The position numbers were made by a program, and so were the translations under genes. From Candidatus Thiodiazotropha sp. (ex Codakia rugifera) (lineage in GTDB: Bacteria; Pseudomonadota; Gammaproteobacteria; Chromatiales; Chromatiaceae): DNA of 64,000 bases. The stretch covers positions 1 to 64,000 of the forward strand of contig JAHXHN010000002.1 of assembly GCA_025656675.1 (NCBI GenBank). The letters are read 5' to 3'. Each line of letters begins with the position of its first letter. Within the stretch, counting starts at the first letter, position 1. The notes under the pieces were generated by a model. That model was not told the origin of the DNA, did not search any database, and worked only from the letters and a program-made list of their open reading frames with translations. Positions 7,390 through 17,600 of the stretch are shown piece by piece.

Positions 7390-8187
7390 CTCACGGTAGT
7401 CAATCAATAGTACGCCGGGAAGAACGTGAGGCGTTTGGGTCGGGACAGATATCGGGTGGATCTTGCATGGTTCTTCCGGCCAGAATTGATCGGCTTAGCG
7501 GCGTTCTGACTGACACAAGCCAGTCGCTGTTCGATAGTGTCATGCGCAAGCGCCTTGAGGCTTGAGCGGGTATTGGCATAAGCAACTGACGATGATGTAG
7601 TGGATGCGCAGGTCATGGTTACGAATGATAATCATTCTCAACAATAGCTGTCAATAGTGGAACTGTATTTTTTGGAATCAGTGTGTTTGAAGACTTTCGT
7701 AGTGGTGAGGCGGGATCGCTCAATTTTCCCATTAAGGACAGACTTGACCGCTTAAGGCCAGGCTGAGCCATTGGTATCATTGAAGTGCATGCGATCGAGA
7801 AACAGTCTGTGGGAGTGAATATTCTGATTGGGTGCTACCTCAGCACTGGATCAGTATTACTGCACTGGTTTGGGCATTTTTTTTGTGAACCCTTAAAAAA
7901 AGGACAGGGCAATGTTATTCAACCAATGTGCAAGGGTGAGACGCCACGGCAGGGAGTGGACATAGTGGTTATCTCGACGCCCTCAATGGTGCGTTACCAG
8001 AGCATGTAATACTGTGCCTACAAGCGACACCTGGTAACCCTATCGACAGGCACGAACCTTTGCATTGGTGCCAGCGACAATAGTTTGGTGTTACGGGTCA
8101 CGCTTTTTTTTTACATGACCCGGTTGAATTGACTGGCGGTACAGGGTTAACATTCGACGACTGTTGTATCAAGCTAAGGAAAGCATA
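7390..8187. other. Divergent intergenic region holding the Fur box
   Basis: About 800 nt between the iron operon (minus) and the GlyGly-CTERM gene (plus). The Fur box at 7623-7637 is the one clear element. Two overlapping minus-strand frames (7400-7616) and a GTG-started plus frame (7785-8009) have no binding sites or recognisable content and are left out. Confidence 0.5.
7623..7637 (-). promoter_or_regulatory. Fur box
   Basis: GAATGATAATCATTC is a perfect 7-1-7 inverted repeat. It contains the Fur core hexamers AATGAT and ATCATT around a central A, close to the consensus GATAATGATAATCATTATC. It is upstream of the minus-strand iron operon (Cys-rich protein, porin, hemP, polyferredoxin, P19) and predicts repression by iron-loaded Fur. 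Confidence 0.85.
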
Positions 8188-9972
8188 ATGTCTAGTTCGA
8201 TTCCCCCTGTATCCACCCTCACTATTTTCCTTCGAGTAATATCAATAACACTGGCAGTCACCTTTAGCGTGACCCTGCAAGCAGCTGTGCTTGATTTTGT
8301 CGAGGCTGAAGCAACGGGTGGTGGCCTCCATGATATCGTGATCAGCCCTGATGGAGATTTCGTATATGCCTATGAACTGCATCCGCAGGACGGGGCTAGA
8401 ATCAATATCTACTCTCGTAATGTGACGCGGGGTGAACTGGCGTTTATCTCCGCTACACAGGTACTCGACGGCACCACTGAGTTTACTCAACTGAGAGGGC
8501 TGAGGATCAGCCCGGATGGAAACCATTTATATGCTGTCGGCACGATCGATGATCCCTTCGGAACCGGCATCTACTGGTTTGACAGGGATTCCACCAGCGG
8601 ACAACTGACCTATAGCGGTCGTCTCATTTCCACTGGCGCCAACGCTGACTTCAACGGACTGGGGAACCCGAGTGGCACCATAGCTTTCAGTCCCGATGGC
8701 TTTTTCGTCTATGCGGGCGATATCGGTGGTAGCGGGGCAATCAACACTTTTCAACGGGCCGGTAACGGCGTTCTTACATGGGTTGACTCGATCAACGTTG
8801 ATCTTGATGACAATTCATTGGCAAGTATCACGGATATTCAGATCAGTCCCACTGGCGATAACCTCTATGCAGTATCGTTGCAGGGAAACCGGCTTTATAC
8901 CTTTTTACGAGACCAGGCGACAGGTTTGTTGACGATGATCCAACACTTCAACAGTAGTACCAACGATCCTATAGACGGCATACCGGGGCTTGACGATGCC
9001 GAACAGGCAGTCATCAGTCAGGATGGGCGATTTCTCTATTCAGTGGGGAATATCAATAATGACCCGATTATGAGTAACGACGATCAGTACAACGTAGTTA
9101 CATTCCAGAGAGATACGACAAACGGTACACTGACCTATCTAAGCAATGCCACCAGTACGGTGTTACACGGCTCCATTCCTGAGTATCAGACACTCTACTG
9201 GCCAACCACAGTTATTCTGAGCCCGGACCCTGAACAGAAATTTCTCTATACCGGCTCACAGATTTCAGATGCCATCAATGTCTTTCGGCGCAATGCACAG
9301 GATGGTTCCCTAAGTTGGATCGGCTGGGTTACAGATGGTGTCGGTGAGGTTACACTCAATAGCGTGCAGCAGATCGCCATCTCCCCTGATGGGCACTTTA
9401 TCTATTCGGCAAGCGATGACGGTGGAGATATTGCGATCTTCGATACCCGCGCCGACCTGTCGGTGGTCAAAAGCGATAATATCGACCCGATCCAACCCGG
9501 TGAAACCCTGACTTACACATTGGCCGTTACCAACAATGGCCCGGCTGACACTCAAAACCTGGTGATTACGGATACCCTGCCTCCGGGTGTTACCTATGTC
9601 AGCGGTTCACTCAATATGCCCGGCGGCACATGCAACGAAAGTGACAATACAGTGACCTGCACATTGGGTAGCCTGGTCGCTGCCGGTGGGGTCACTGCCA
9701 CCCTTGAAGTGAGGGTGCCCGCAACTGAAGAGATCATCTCCAATACCGCTTCTGTGAGCGCAGATCAGCTCGATACGGTAACCGATAACGATAGTGACAG
9801 CGAAGAGACATTGGTAAGTATTTCGGGGGGCAGTGGGGCGACATCACCACCCGCGACCAGTGATACATCCGGCAGTGACGGTGATGGCGGCGGCGGCAGC
9901 TCGAATCCTCTCACGCTGTTGTTGTTAAGCGCTCTATGGGTTCTGTTTCGGAATCGATTAAGCCTCGAATAA
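8188..9972 (+). CDS. Secreted beta-propeller protein with DUF11 domain and GlyGly-CTERM tail
   Basis: 594 residues. Order: signal peptide (about 1-32), seven or so beta-propeller blades recognisable by repeated ISPDG motifs (FAYVYA- or HLYA-type strands; lactonase/YVTN-like, about 40-420), one DUF11 repeat (about 425-540, DLSVVKSDN...GETLTYTLAVTNNGP), a Gly/Ser/Asp linker, and a C-terminal GGGG-SSNP, hydrophobic helix, Arg end. That tail is a GlyGly-CTERM signal, which in gammaproteobacteria is cut by rhombosortase and goes with type II secretion and surface attachment. I chose ATG 8188 because AAGGA lies just upstream; the frame opens eight codons earlier. The ligand or substrate is unknown, and a catalytic lactonase activity cannot be claimed. 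Confidence 0.85.
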   Translation: MSSSIPPVSTLTIFLRVISITLAVTFSVTLQAAVLDFVEAEATGGGLHDIVISPDGDFVYAYELHPQDGARINIYSRNVTRGELAFISATQVLDGTTEFTQLRGLRISPDGNHLYAVGTIDDPFGTGIYWFDRDSTSGQLTYSGRLISTGANADFNGLGNPSGTIAFSPDGFFVYAGDIGGSGAINTFQRAGNGVLTWVDSINVDLDDNSLASITDIQISPTGDNLYAVSLQGNRLYTFLRDQATGLLTMIQHFNSSTNDPIDGIPGLDDAEQAVISQDGRFLYSVGNINNDPIMSNDDQYNVVTFQRDTTNGTLTYLSNATSTVLHGSIPEYQTLYWPTTVILSPDPEQKFLYTGSQISDAINVFRRNAQDGSLSWIGWVTDGVGEVTLNSVQQIAISPDGHFIYSASDDGGDIAIFDTRADLSVVKSDNIDPIQPGETLTYTLAVTNNGPADTQNLVITDTLPPGVTYVSGSLNMPGGTCNESDNTVTCTLGSLVAAGGVTATLEVRVPATEEIISNTASVSADQLDTVTDNDSDSEETLVSISGGSGATSPPATSDTSGSDGDGGGGSSNPLTLLLLSALWVLFRNRLSLE

Positions 9973-10408
9973 ACTGAAAAGCGTGTCTGTACCCAGGCAA
10001 ATGCTTTATTCCACGACCCCCATGATGGCTCTCGCGACCATTGTGGGTTCAGTAGTGATTGGTGTGTGAAGTATTTACTTCAGTTTCAGAACCTGAAAGG
10101 ACAATCAGACAGTTTATTGATCACCATAGTCAAGCGCCAGAATCTTCTGTCTGGAGGCAAAGCGTTGATCAGACATTGGAAAAAGTGGGGCGGTCTAAGG
10201 CTGGTTGGCTACTTTACCACGCACTTTTTCCCTGAGGTGAAATTATGGGTTAACAAGAAAAGTGCAGCGATGAGAAGGGTATTTTGATATGAGCGGTAAG
10301 ATAGTGAACAAGCGCTTTGATGTTTTTAGTGTGAATGGAGCGATTCAGCGATCCTACTTCATCGCTCCATTACATCAGCAGCACATATATCGTGCATGGA
10401 TGAACGGA
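9973..10408. other. Intergenic stretch between convergent genes
   Basis: It lies between the GlyGly-CTERM gene and the CBS gene, which face each other. A GTG-started 73-codon frame (10066-10287) has a basic, Lys/Leu-rich translation, no binding site and no recognisable motif, so I do not call it. GCGATTCAGCGATC and a repeated ATCGCTCCAT near 10340-10370 give a small imperfect hairpin. Confidence 0.35.
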
Positions 10409-10792
10409 CTAGTTATTTAAAAGATCAGTCAATGCACGAAACAGATCAGTTTCAGTCAGCATGCCTGCTACGTGTTGATCGTCACCAATGACCGGCAGGC
10501 AACCGATTCGATTGTCATTCATCTGCTTTGCCGCAGAGGCGAGTGGAGCGCCTGCTGAGGTTGTGTATACAGGTGTATGCATGACTTCTGCGATTTCGAC
10601 AGGGGCCTCTTTGAAGTAGCGTGCCGCCAACTGTAAGTCACGCCGGGTAACGATACCAACAACCTGGTTTTCCTTATCGACGACCGGCAGATGATGCATG
10701 TTCTTTTTTTCCATGATCTCAAATGCCAGGTCATAGTTGTCTTCTTGCTGAACGGTAACGGGTGCTGAACTCATATAGTCACTTACCAGCAT
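10409..10792 (-). CDS. CBS-domain pair protein
   Basis: 127 residues made of two CBS motifs (about 1-60 and 70-125). Each shows the typical V-X-DYM/VMHTP start and a late GIVTRRDL or GMLTETDL element in which the Asp binds the ribose of adenine nucleotides. Such stand-alone Bateman modules act as cytoplasmic energy or AMP/ATP sensors on partner proteins. The start at 10792 is set by AAAGGAGAAACCG directly before the ATG; the frame extends 23 codons further without a site. It is monocistronic, and no partner gene is adjacent. Confidence 0.85.
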   Translation of the reverse strand: MLVSDYMSSAPVTVQQEDNYDLAFEIMEKKNMHHLPVVDKENQVVGIVTRRDLQLAARYFKEAPVEIAEVMHTPVYTTSAGAPLASAAKQMNDNRIGCLPVIGDDQHVAGMLTETDLFRALTDLLNN

Positions 10793-11130
10793 CGGTTTCT
10801 CCTTTGGGGGATAATTGTTTTGCCTATCTATCAGATAGGATTCTGCTGAATGTATATACAAACTGTAGACGAGAAAACCCTTCCCTGAATAAGAAAGTCA
10901 TCATGTCTGTACATATAAATCGAGTGATTTACTCAATTTTCAACGGATGTTATTGACTGCGATAATCCAGGGAATGGGAACCATCAACAGGTCCCAAATT
11001 AGGATTGCCACAACTGATTTATATCATACGGGAGACAAAACAGACACATTCGGCCTGAAAAAACAGTAAATATGTTCCATACTAGGTACTTAGGACTGGA
11101 AAGTAAGAGATTAGAATAAGGGGAAAATTG
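10793..11130. other. Divergent promoter region
   Basis: About 340 nt between the CBS gene (minus) and the helix-hairpin-helix gene (plus), AT-rich and presumably containing both promoters. No operator or RNA element could be assigned. Confidence 0.4.
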
Positions 11131-11580
11131 ATGCCGAAGATTAGTAAATCGAGTAAGAAGCTGCAACACAAGATTCAAAAGAAGCTGAAGAAGCTGTTCG
11201 TCAAATCTGACAACCACGAGGCACTGATGTCACGGGTTGATGCACTGGAAAAGGAGTTCGGTGAGCTTCGTCAGATACTTGAGGGGGGGGCTAAGAAGGC
11301 CGTTCCGGTCCCTAAAAAACCGGCCGTCAAGAAACCTGCGGCGAAAAAACCGGTAGCAAGGAAAGCAGCAGCACCGAAAGCGAATAACAACCTTCAGAAC
11401 ATTAAAGGTATCGGTGTTGTCATAGAGAAAAAATTACATGAATATGGTGTGAATAGCTATGAACAGATCGCTGCCTGGAGCGATACGGAAGTAGATGATT
11501 TCTCACAAAGGCTTAACTTCAAAGGCAGGATCGAGCGCGAGAAATGGGTGGAACAGGCGAAGGCGTTGGCAGCTCACTAG
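11131..11580 (+). CDS. Basic-linker protein with C-terminal helix-hairpin-helix domain
   Basis: 149 residues in three parts: a Lys-rich N-terminal helix and short coiled coil (about 1-55), an Ala/Lys/Pro tract with repeated KKPA(V/A) units like a histone H1 tail (about 58-92), and a helix-hairpin-helix/DUF4332-type domain (about 95-149; NIKGIGVVIEKKLHEYGV, then IAAWSDTEVD). The C-terminal domain is the kind annotated as predicted flap-endonuclease-like or attached to ribosomal L21-like proteins. It binds DNA non-specifically and has no nuclease residues visible. A nucleoid or DNA-structure role is inferred. ATG 11131 follows GGGGAAAATTG; the frame also allows a TTG one codon earlier. Confidence 0.7.
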   Translation: MPKISKSSKKLQHKIQKKLKKLFVKSDNHEALMSRVDALEKEFGELRQILEGGAKKAVPVPKKPAVKKPAAKKPVARKAAAPKANNNLQNIKGIGVVIEKKLHEYGVNSYEQIAAWSDTEVDDFSQRLNFKGRIEREKWVEQAKALAAH

Positions 11581-11771
11581 TCTCCATCCGGAAATATTCA
11601 TGCACTAACATCCAGCAGAACGTTAAGCGGGCTAATCACCGCGAAATGTGATTCTTGGATCATGCCGGTGCCTTTGCGTTGTAGGCATCTAATGGTGTGC
11701 TTTGGGTTTTAAAAAACATTTTATAGCATGCGTTCTATCTATGCTTTCCCCACCAGTATGAGGAGACACTC

Positions 11772-13217
11772 ATGCCGTCGCTTAATCACATCTCCCATAT
11801 GATTGCCGGAGAGATCCCGCCTGCTGGGAATATTGCCGTGACGGCACCTTTCAACCAGTTGCCTATCGCTACAATCGATACAGTGGATGAAAAGGGTGTG
11901 GACCTGGCATTGAATATCGCCCGGTCGCTGTTCGATGACCGCGATTGCTGGATTGCATTGTCGGATCGTATCGACATGCTTAGGCGAACCGCCTCGATCA
12001 TGGCTGAAATGGCGGAGCAGCTGGCTGTGGAAGCAGCGAGAGAGGGGGGGAAGCCACTTGTTGATTCGCGCATTGAGGTGGCGCGAGCCATCGATGGTAT
12101 ACAGATCTGTATTGAGACACTGCGTAGTGAAGCGGGGGATGAGATTCCGATGGGGGCGAATGCTGCCTCACAAGGCCGCCTCGCCTTTACCCACCGGGAA
12201 CCGATTGGCGTAGTAGTGGCTGTCAGTGCCTTCAATCATCCCCTTAACTTGATTGTGCATCAGGTCGCACCTGCAGTGGCAGCCGGTTGCCCGGTCATTA
12301 TCAAACCCGCAGAGGATACACCCCTATCCTGTATGCGTTTTATTCAGATACTCAGAGAGGCTGGGCTACCCCCGGGTTGGGCTCAGGCGTTGATGACCGA
12401 TAGTCTTGAGGTGGCGGAAAAGCTGGTAGCTGATCCTCGTGTCGATTTCTTCAGTTTCATCGGTAGTGCCAGGGTGGGCTGGTGGTTGCGGTCCCGGCTT
12501 GCGCCTGGGACGCGTTGTGCCCTTGAGCATGGTGGAGTTGCTCCGGTGATTGTTGAAGCCGATGCCGACCTGAGCGATGCACTGCCGCTATTGGCAAAAG
12601 GCGCATTCTACCATGCCGGTCAGGTCTGTGTGTCGGTACAGCGGGTGTTTGCGGAAAAGACTATTGCCCGGCAGGTAGCCGATGGCCTGGCAGCTGAGGG
12701 GATGCAGATGAAGGTTGGAGACCCGACACGGGAGGAGACGGGAATCGGACCCTTGATCCGGCCCCGTGAAGTGGGTCGTATTCATGATTGGGTTACTGAG
12801 GCAGTGGCTGAAGGTGCAGAATTAATCTGTGGCGGGGAGCCGATATCTGAGACCTGCTATCCAGCCACGGTACTCTACAATCCACCTGCCAACGCCAGAG
12901 TGAGTACCCAGGAGATTTTCGGCCCGGTAGTTTGCGTCTACAGTTATGACTATATGGACCAGGCTATTGAGCAGGCGAATGCTTTGCCATATGCCTTTCA
13001 GGCCGCAGTCTTTACCAACAATCTACAACGTACGCTGCGTGGTTTCAGGCGGTTGAACGCCTCGGCCGTCATGATCAACGATTTCACTGCATTCCGTGTC
13101 GACTGGATGCCCTTTGCAGGATTACGTCAGTCAGGGATGGGCGTCGGTGGCATACCTCACACCATGCGCGATATGCAGGTGGAGAAGATGATTGTTATTC
13201 GGTCACCGGAACTTTGA
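11772..13217 (+). CDS. NAD(P)-dependent aldehyde dehydrogenase
   Basis: 481 residues covering the full ALDH fold. Visible sites: the Asn of SAFNHPL (oxyanion), KPAEDTPLS (cofactor binding), FIGSARVGW (Rossmann loop), Glu in CALEHGG (general base; the usual LELGG is altered to ALEHGG), and the catalytic Cys in HAGQVCVSVQR. IFGPVVCVY and a C-terminal LRQSGMGVGG complete the set. The pattern places it with the broad-specificity acetaldehyde/lactaldehyde/phosphonoacetaldehyde-type enzymes, and the true substrate cannot be told. It is a single gene with AGGAG ahead of the ATG; neighbours give no pathway. Confidence 0.9.
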   Translation: MPSLNHISHMIAGEIPPAGNIAVTAPFNQLPIATIDTVDEKGVDLALNIARSLFDDRDCWIALSDRIDMLRRTASIMAEMAEQLAVEAAREGGKPLVDSRIEVARAIDGIQICIETLRSEAGDEIPMGANAASQGRLAFTHREPIGVVVAVSAFNHPLNLIVHQVAPAVAAGCPVIIKPAEDTPLSCMRFIQILREAGLPPGWAQALMTDSLEVAEKLVADPRVDFFSFIGSARVGWWLRSRLAPGTRCALEHGGVAPVIVEADADLSDALPLLAKGAFYHAGQVCVSVQRVFAEKTIARQVADGLAAEGMQMKVGDPTREETGIGPLIRPREVGRIHDWVTEAVAEGAELICGGEPISETCYPATVLYNPPANARVSTQEIFGPVVCVYSYDYMDQAIEQANALPYAFQAAVFTNNLQRTLRGFRRLNASAVMINDFTAFRVDWMPFAGLRQSGMGVGGIPHTMRDMQVEKMIVIRSPEL

Positions 13218-13301
13218 CCAAAGCGTTATGAATCAGGATATTCAACTTGCTCGGTTTTAACTAAAAACATGTGCGAATATCCGCAATTATTGATTTAAAA
13301 C

Positions 13302-14657
13302 TCATTCTTTCCCCACCACCTGACAAACAAGCCTGCCTTGAAAGAGCCTGGCGTTGACGGTATCTCCTGTCTCCACCTCGTTGCTTGTGCGTATGATACT
13401 GCCGTCCTTATCCATGCTGACGATAGCGTAGCCCCTGCCCAGGGTGTTGAGTGGGCTGAGATTGTGGAGGTCTCGAGCTAGCTGGGTCAATTTAGTCTGC
13501 TCCTCTTTAAGACGCTGCTGTATGGCGCGTTGTAGCCGCTCATTAAATTGGCGAAAGGTCTGTTGTTGATGCTCTACCCGTTGTTGTGGTGATAACCGGT
13601 TCAGCCGAGAGGTGAGCTTTTCGAGCTTATGTTGCCGTGTTAGAAGATAGATGTGTTGTGCCTGTTTGAGACGTTGGGTCAACTCATCGAATCGCTGGGC
13701 ACGCTGTTGTAATCGTTGGTTGGGGTGCTGTCGCAGTAAGCGACTTTTCAAATTGCCGAGTTTCTCCTGCAGGCGATGTAGCTGTTGCGACTGGCGAATG
13801 GTGAGTCGTTGCTGCAGTTGCTGCAGTTGTTTCAACCACACTGTCTGATCCGGGGATACCAACTCTGCAGCCGCTGATGGTGTGGGGGCGCGTTGGTCGG
13901 CAACAAAATCGGCGATGGTAAAGTCGACTTCATGTCCGATGCCAGTAACCACTGGTATCTGTGAATCATGGATTTGCCGGGCAAGTCCTTCATCATTGAA
14001 TGCTTGCAGGTCTTCCAGTGAACCGCCTCCTCGACTCAGAATCAACAGATCGCACTCATTGCGTTGATTGGCAATCTGCAACATCCGGGTAATCTGCTGA
14101 GCGGCACGCTCTCCCTGAACCTGTACCGGGTAGATAATCACCGGTAAGGCGGGGAAGCGCCGCCGGAGTACTGTTAATAGATCACGTATTGCAGCGCCGG
14201 TTGGTGAAGTAATGATACCGAGTTGTTGTGGCATTGCCGGAAGCGGTGTTTTTCTATCCGCATCGAACAGACCCTCTGCCGCAAGTTTTTGCTTGAGCTG
14301 CTCAAAGGCAAGTCTTAAGGCGCCTTCACCGGCCGGCTCCATATGTTCAGCAATCAACTGAAACTCGCCGCGGGCCTCATATAGACTGACCTTTGCACGA
14401 AGCATTACTTGCTGTCCGTTCTCCGGACGGAAACGCAGTCGTTGCCGTTTCATGCGGAACATGGCACAACGAACCTGGGCGACCTCATCCTTGAGACTGA
14501 AATAGATATGACCGGAGGCGGGTTGAGCCAGATTTGAGATTTCACCGCTGATCCAGATAAGGGGAAAACTGCCTTCCAATACCGAGCGAGTCTCCCGTAC
14601 CAGCCGAGAAACCGAATAGATATCTTTCTGTGTGAATTCAGTGTGCGTTGTGTTCAA
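13302..14657 (-). CDS. xseA: Exodeoxyribonuclease VII large subunit
   Basis: 451 residues, the family's normal length. It has an N-terminal OB-fold (about 10-105; WISGEISNLAQPASGH, YFSLKDEVAQVRCAMF), a catalytic domain (about 125-320; GIITSPTGAAIRDLL, SRGGGSLEDL, PVVTGIGHEVDFTIADFVADQRAPTPSAAAE) and a Gln/Leu-rich coiled coil (about 275-400), ending in the LNTLGRGYAIV element. It degrades single-stranded DNA to oligonucleotides in repair, together with XseB (not in this window). The start is a TTG at 14657 that overlaps the TGA of the upstream gene (TTGA), implying translational coupling. In E. coli xseA is divergent from guaB; here the order is kept but a GGDEF-EAL gene is inserted between. 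Confidence 0.95.
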   Translation of the reverse strand: MNTTHTEFTQKDIYSVSRLVRETRSVLEGSFPLIWISGEISNLAQPASGHIYFSLKDEVAQVRCAMFRMKRQRLRFRPENGQQVMLRAKVSLYEARGEFQLIAEHMEPAGEGALRLAFEQLKQKLAAEGLFDADRKTPLPAMPQQLGIITSPTGAAIRDLLTVLRRRFPALPVIIYPVQVQGERAAQQITRMLQIANQRNECDLLILSRGGGSLEDLQAFNDEGLARQIHDSQIPVVTGIGHEVDFTIADFVADQRAPTPSAAAELVSPDQTVWLKQLQQLQQRLTIRQSQQLHRLQEKLGNLKSRLLRQHPNQRLQQRAQRFDELTQRLKQAQHIYLLTRQHKLEKLTSRLNRLSPQQRVEHQQQTFRQFNERLQRAIQQRLKEEQTKLTQLARDLHNLSPLNTLGRGYAIVSMDKDGSIIRTSNEVETGDTVNARLFQGRLVCQVVGKE

Positions 14658-17600
14658 ACGAATTGGTTCTTCAACAAGGACTCAAATTGGTCAGCTGGTA
14701 ATGGATGGTTGAAGTAGTAACCTTGGAACATCTTACAGCCTTTGTCACGTAGAAATTGCAGTTGTGATTCAGTCTCCACACCAATCGCGATTACCTCGAT
14801 CTCCATCAGGTGGGCCATGGTAATGATCGTTTGTACCAGCTGTGCATCTTTAGGGTCGCTTGCGATATCACGTACGAAGCTGCGATCTATCTTCAGCTCA
14901 TCCATGGGAAGCCGTCTCAAATAGGCGATAGAGGCATAGCCGACACCGAAACTGTCGATACAGAATCGTACACCGAGTCTTTTCAATGCAAGGATCTTCT
15001 CATTTGCTTCTTCAAGGTTTTCAGCCAGGGTGTTTTCATGGATCTCCAGGGTCAGTCTGTTCGGGTTGACTGAGGTCTCCTGCAGTATGCGTTTCACCTG
15101 ATCAGCAAAACCGACCTGGTGGAAGTGTACCGAGCTGATGTTGATAGCGATTCGCTGCAGGTTGGTGGATTCATTCATCCACGTCTTACTCAGGGTCAAG
15201 GCCTGCTTGAGAACCCATTCACTGATCTGGAGAATCTGTCCAGACTCCTCCGCCACAGGAATGATGGTGTCTGGTTCTACCATGCCCTGTTCAGGATGCG
15301 ACCAGCGCAGCAACGCTTCAGCACTGAGCAGATGCCCTTCAATATCGACCTGGGGTTGGAAATAGAGGACAAGTTGATTGTTTCTAATCGCAAGTCGCAG
15401 ATCATTTTGTAGACGCAGTTGTGCTTCAGCTGCTTGTTGCATACCGGGGAGAAAGAAGCGAACGGTGTTGCGTCCAGCATCTTTGGCGCGATACATCGCC
15501 GTATCGGCAAATTTGAGGATATCGTCAGCATTTTCATCGTTCATCGGAAAGATAACGATACCGATGCTGGGGGTAATGTGTAGCTCGTTTCCACTGATTA
15601 TGTAGGGTTGTGATAGGGTCTTCAGGATCTTATGCGCACCTTGTTGGGCTTGTTGTGCAGCCAGTTGGGGGTCACCGCTCAGTTCCGAGAACAGAACAAC
15701 AAATTCATCGCCACCCAGGCGTGAGGCCGTGTCTTCATCACGAATCTGTTTGGTCAATCTGTCGGCCACTTCCTTCAATAGCAAATCACCGATATTGTGA
15801 CCAAGGGAATCGTTAATGATCTTGAAGTGGTCCAGGTCCATGAATAACACCGCACCTCGATGGTTATGGCGTTGGCAGCGTGCCAGGGCCTGACTTAAGC
15901 GGTCGATCAATAGGCGCCGGTTAGGCAATTCTGTGAGGGCATCGAAGGTGGCCTGATGTTCCAGTTTTACCATTGCGCGCTTTCGCTCGATTTCAGCGCT
16001 TACCCGGGCAGCGATTATGTCCATTACATCGACCCACTCCGGATCCATGAAAAGCGGTTTACTTGAGGTCACCCAGACGATGCCGATGACCTTCCCCGAA
16101 AGGTCGCGGATCGGCGAACCGGCATAGCCCTGTGCATTCAGTAATACAAGGTCTTCATCACTCGGAAACAGGTCCTGCACGCCTTGTGGGTAGAGTTGTG
16201 CCCCTTCACGCAATACTATGTTGCAAGGTGTACCTTCAAGTGGGTACTGGAAATCCACAATGTCCTTGCCGTTGACAATCATCGCGAGCGCTTTGATTTG
16301 ATTGTTGTCGACCAATTCGCCGATGTTGGCGCCATCGGCATCGAACCAGCGGCAGAGTTCTCTTGCTACATGTTTAAAGAAGTCTCCACCGGTGATTCCC
16401 ACCATGCTGCGCATCAGGGTGTGTAGTGTTTCGGATGCACGTTTACGATCGGTAATCTCCTGATGTGTACCGCAAGCACGGGTTGGATGATTTGTATGAG
16501 GTCCATGCTCAACGGTGCCACCGGAACCTTCGATCCATATCCAGCGACCGTCACTATGGCGCATGCGAAATTCCACTTTGTAGGGCATACTCTCTTCGAT
16601 ATGTTGCTCAACGATGGGCAGAATACGCTCTTTGTCCACAGGGTGAAGACGACCGCGCCAATCATCGATATGGTTGTTCAGATCACTGCGGTTGAGTCCC
16701 AGCATCTCCATCCAACGATCATTCACAGTCAATTCACTGGTGGTCAGATTCCAGTCCCAGAAACCCAATGAGGCGCCCTTGATCACCAATGAGAGCTGCC
16801 TTTCTGTCTCTCGTTGATGGGTGACATCCAACATTGAGACGGGAATATGGCACGCACTCTGTAAATTGTTGGAAAGTGGAAATGAGATGATTACCTGGAT
16901 CCGGCGACCGTCGGCCGCGAACATGGATACTTCAGCGGTAAAGGTCTGCTGTTTATCACTGGATGCAACTAGAAACGCTTTCAAGGCGGAGAAAATGTCG
17001 GGTGTGATGCTTTTGGGAACCCACTTTTGTAGTTCGAGCAGGTTGTTGACTGCAAACAGTTTCAGTGTTGCCGGATTGGCGTTGACGATCCTGATCAGGT
17101 TGAGATAGTGCTTAAGCTCGTCGGGATGTTTATCGAAATAGGTACCTACGTCCTGTACACCGGAATCGGTAAGTTGTTGAAGCTTTATCAATGCTCTAGA
17201 GCTATCACCTTCACACAAGGCGATTGCAACACCATTGAAAAAGCGGTGGTATTGGGCCTCGCTACGAACCAGCTTGCGACTTTTTTTTATGATTTTCCAT
17301 CTCAGAAGTTGTGAGATAATCAGAAGAGCGGCAATTACTAACCCACCGATTAGTGCTGCTTGAAATATCCAGTTCGGGGTTTTTAATACCGCTACTCTCG
17401 GTTCGAAAAGGCTGCTCAGGTACTGATGATAGATTGATAGATCATCCGCTTTCATGATGTTTAAGTGGTGATCAATACGTTGCTGGATTATTGCTGCATT
17501 GGGGGATGCTCGGGATATGGCCAGACGGATATCCAGTGGCATCAGCACAATGGGGCTGGCAATGGGTGAGTAAAGATGCCCTCGGGTGGCGCCAAACAAA

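Noticed and set aside
7400..7616. Two overlapping minus-strand frames just after the Fur box
   Set aside because: No ribosome binding sites; products are Ser/Arg-rich without motifs. The region is better read as leader.
7785..8009. 74-codon plus-strand frame
   Set aside because: GTG start without binding site; not recognisable.
10066..10287. 73-codon plus-strand frame between convergent genes
   Set aside because: GTG start, no binding site, basic random-looking product.
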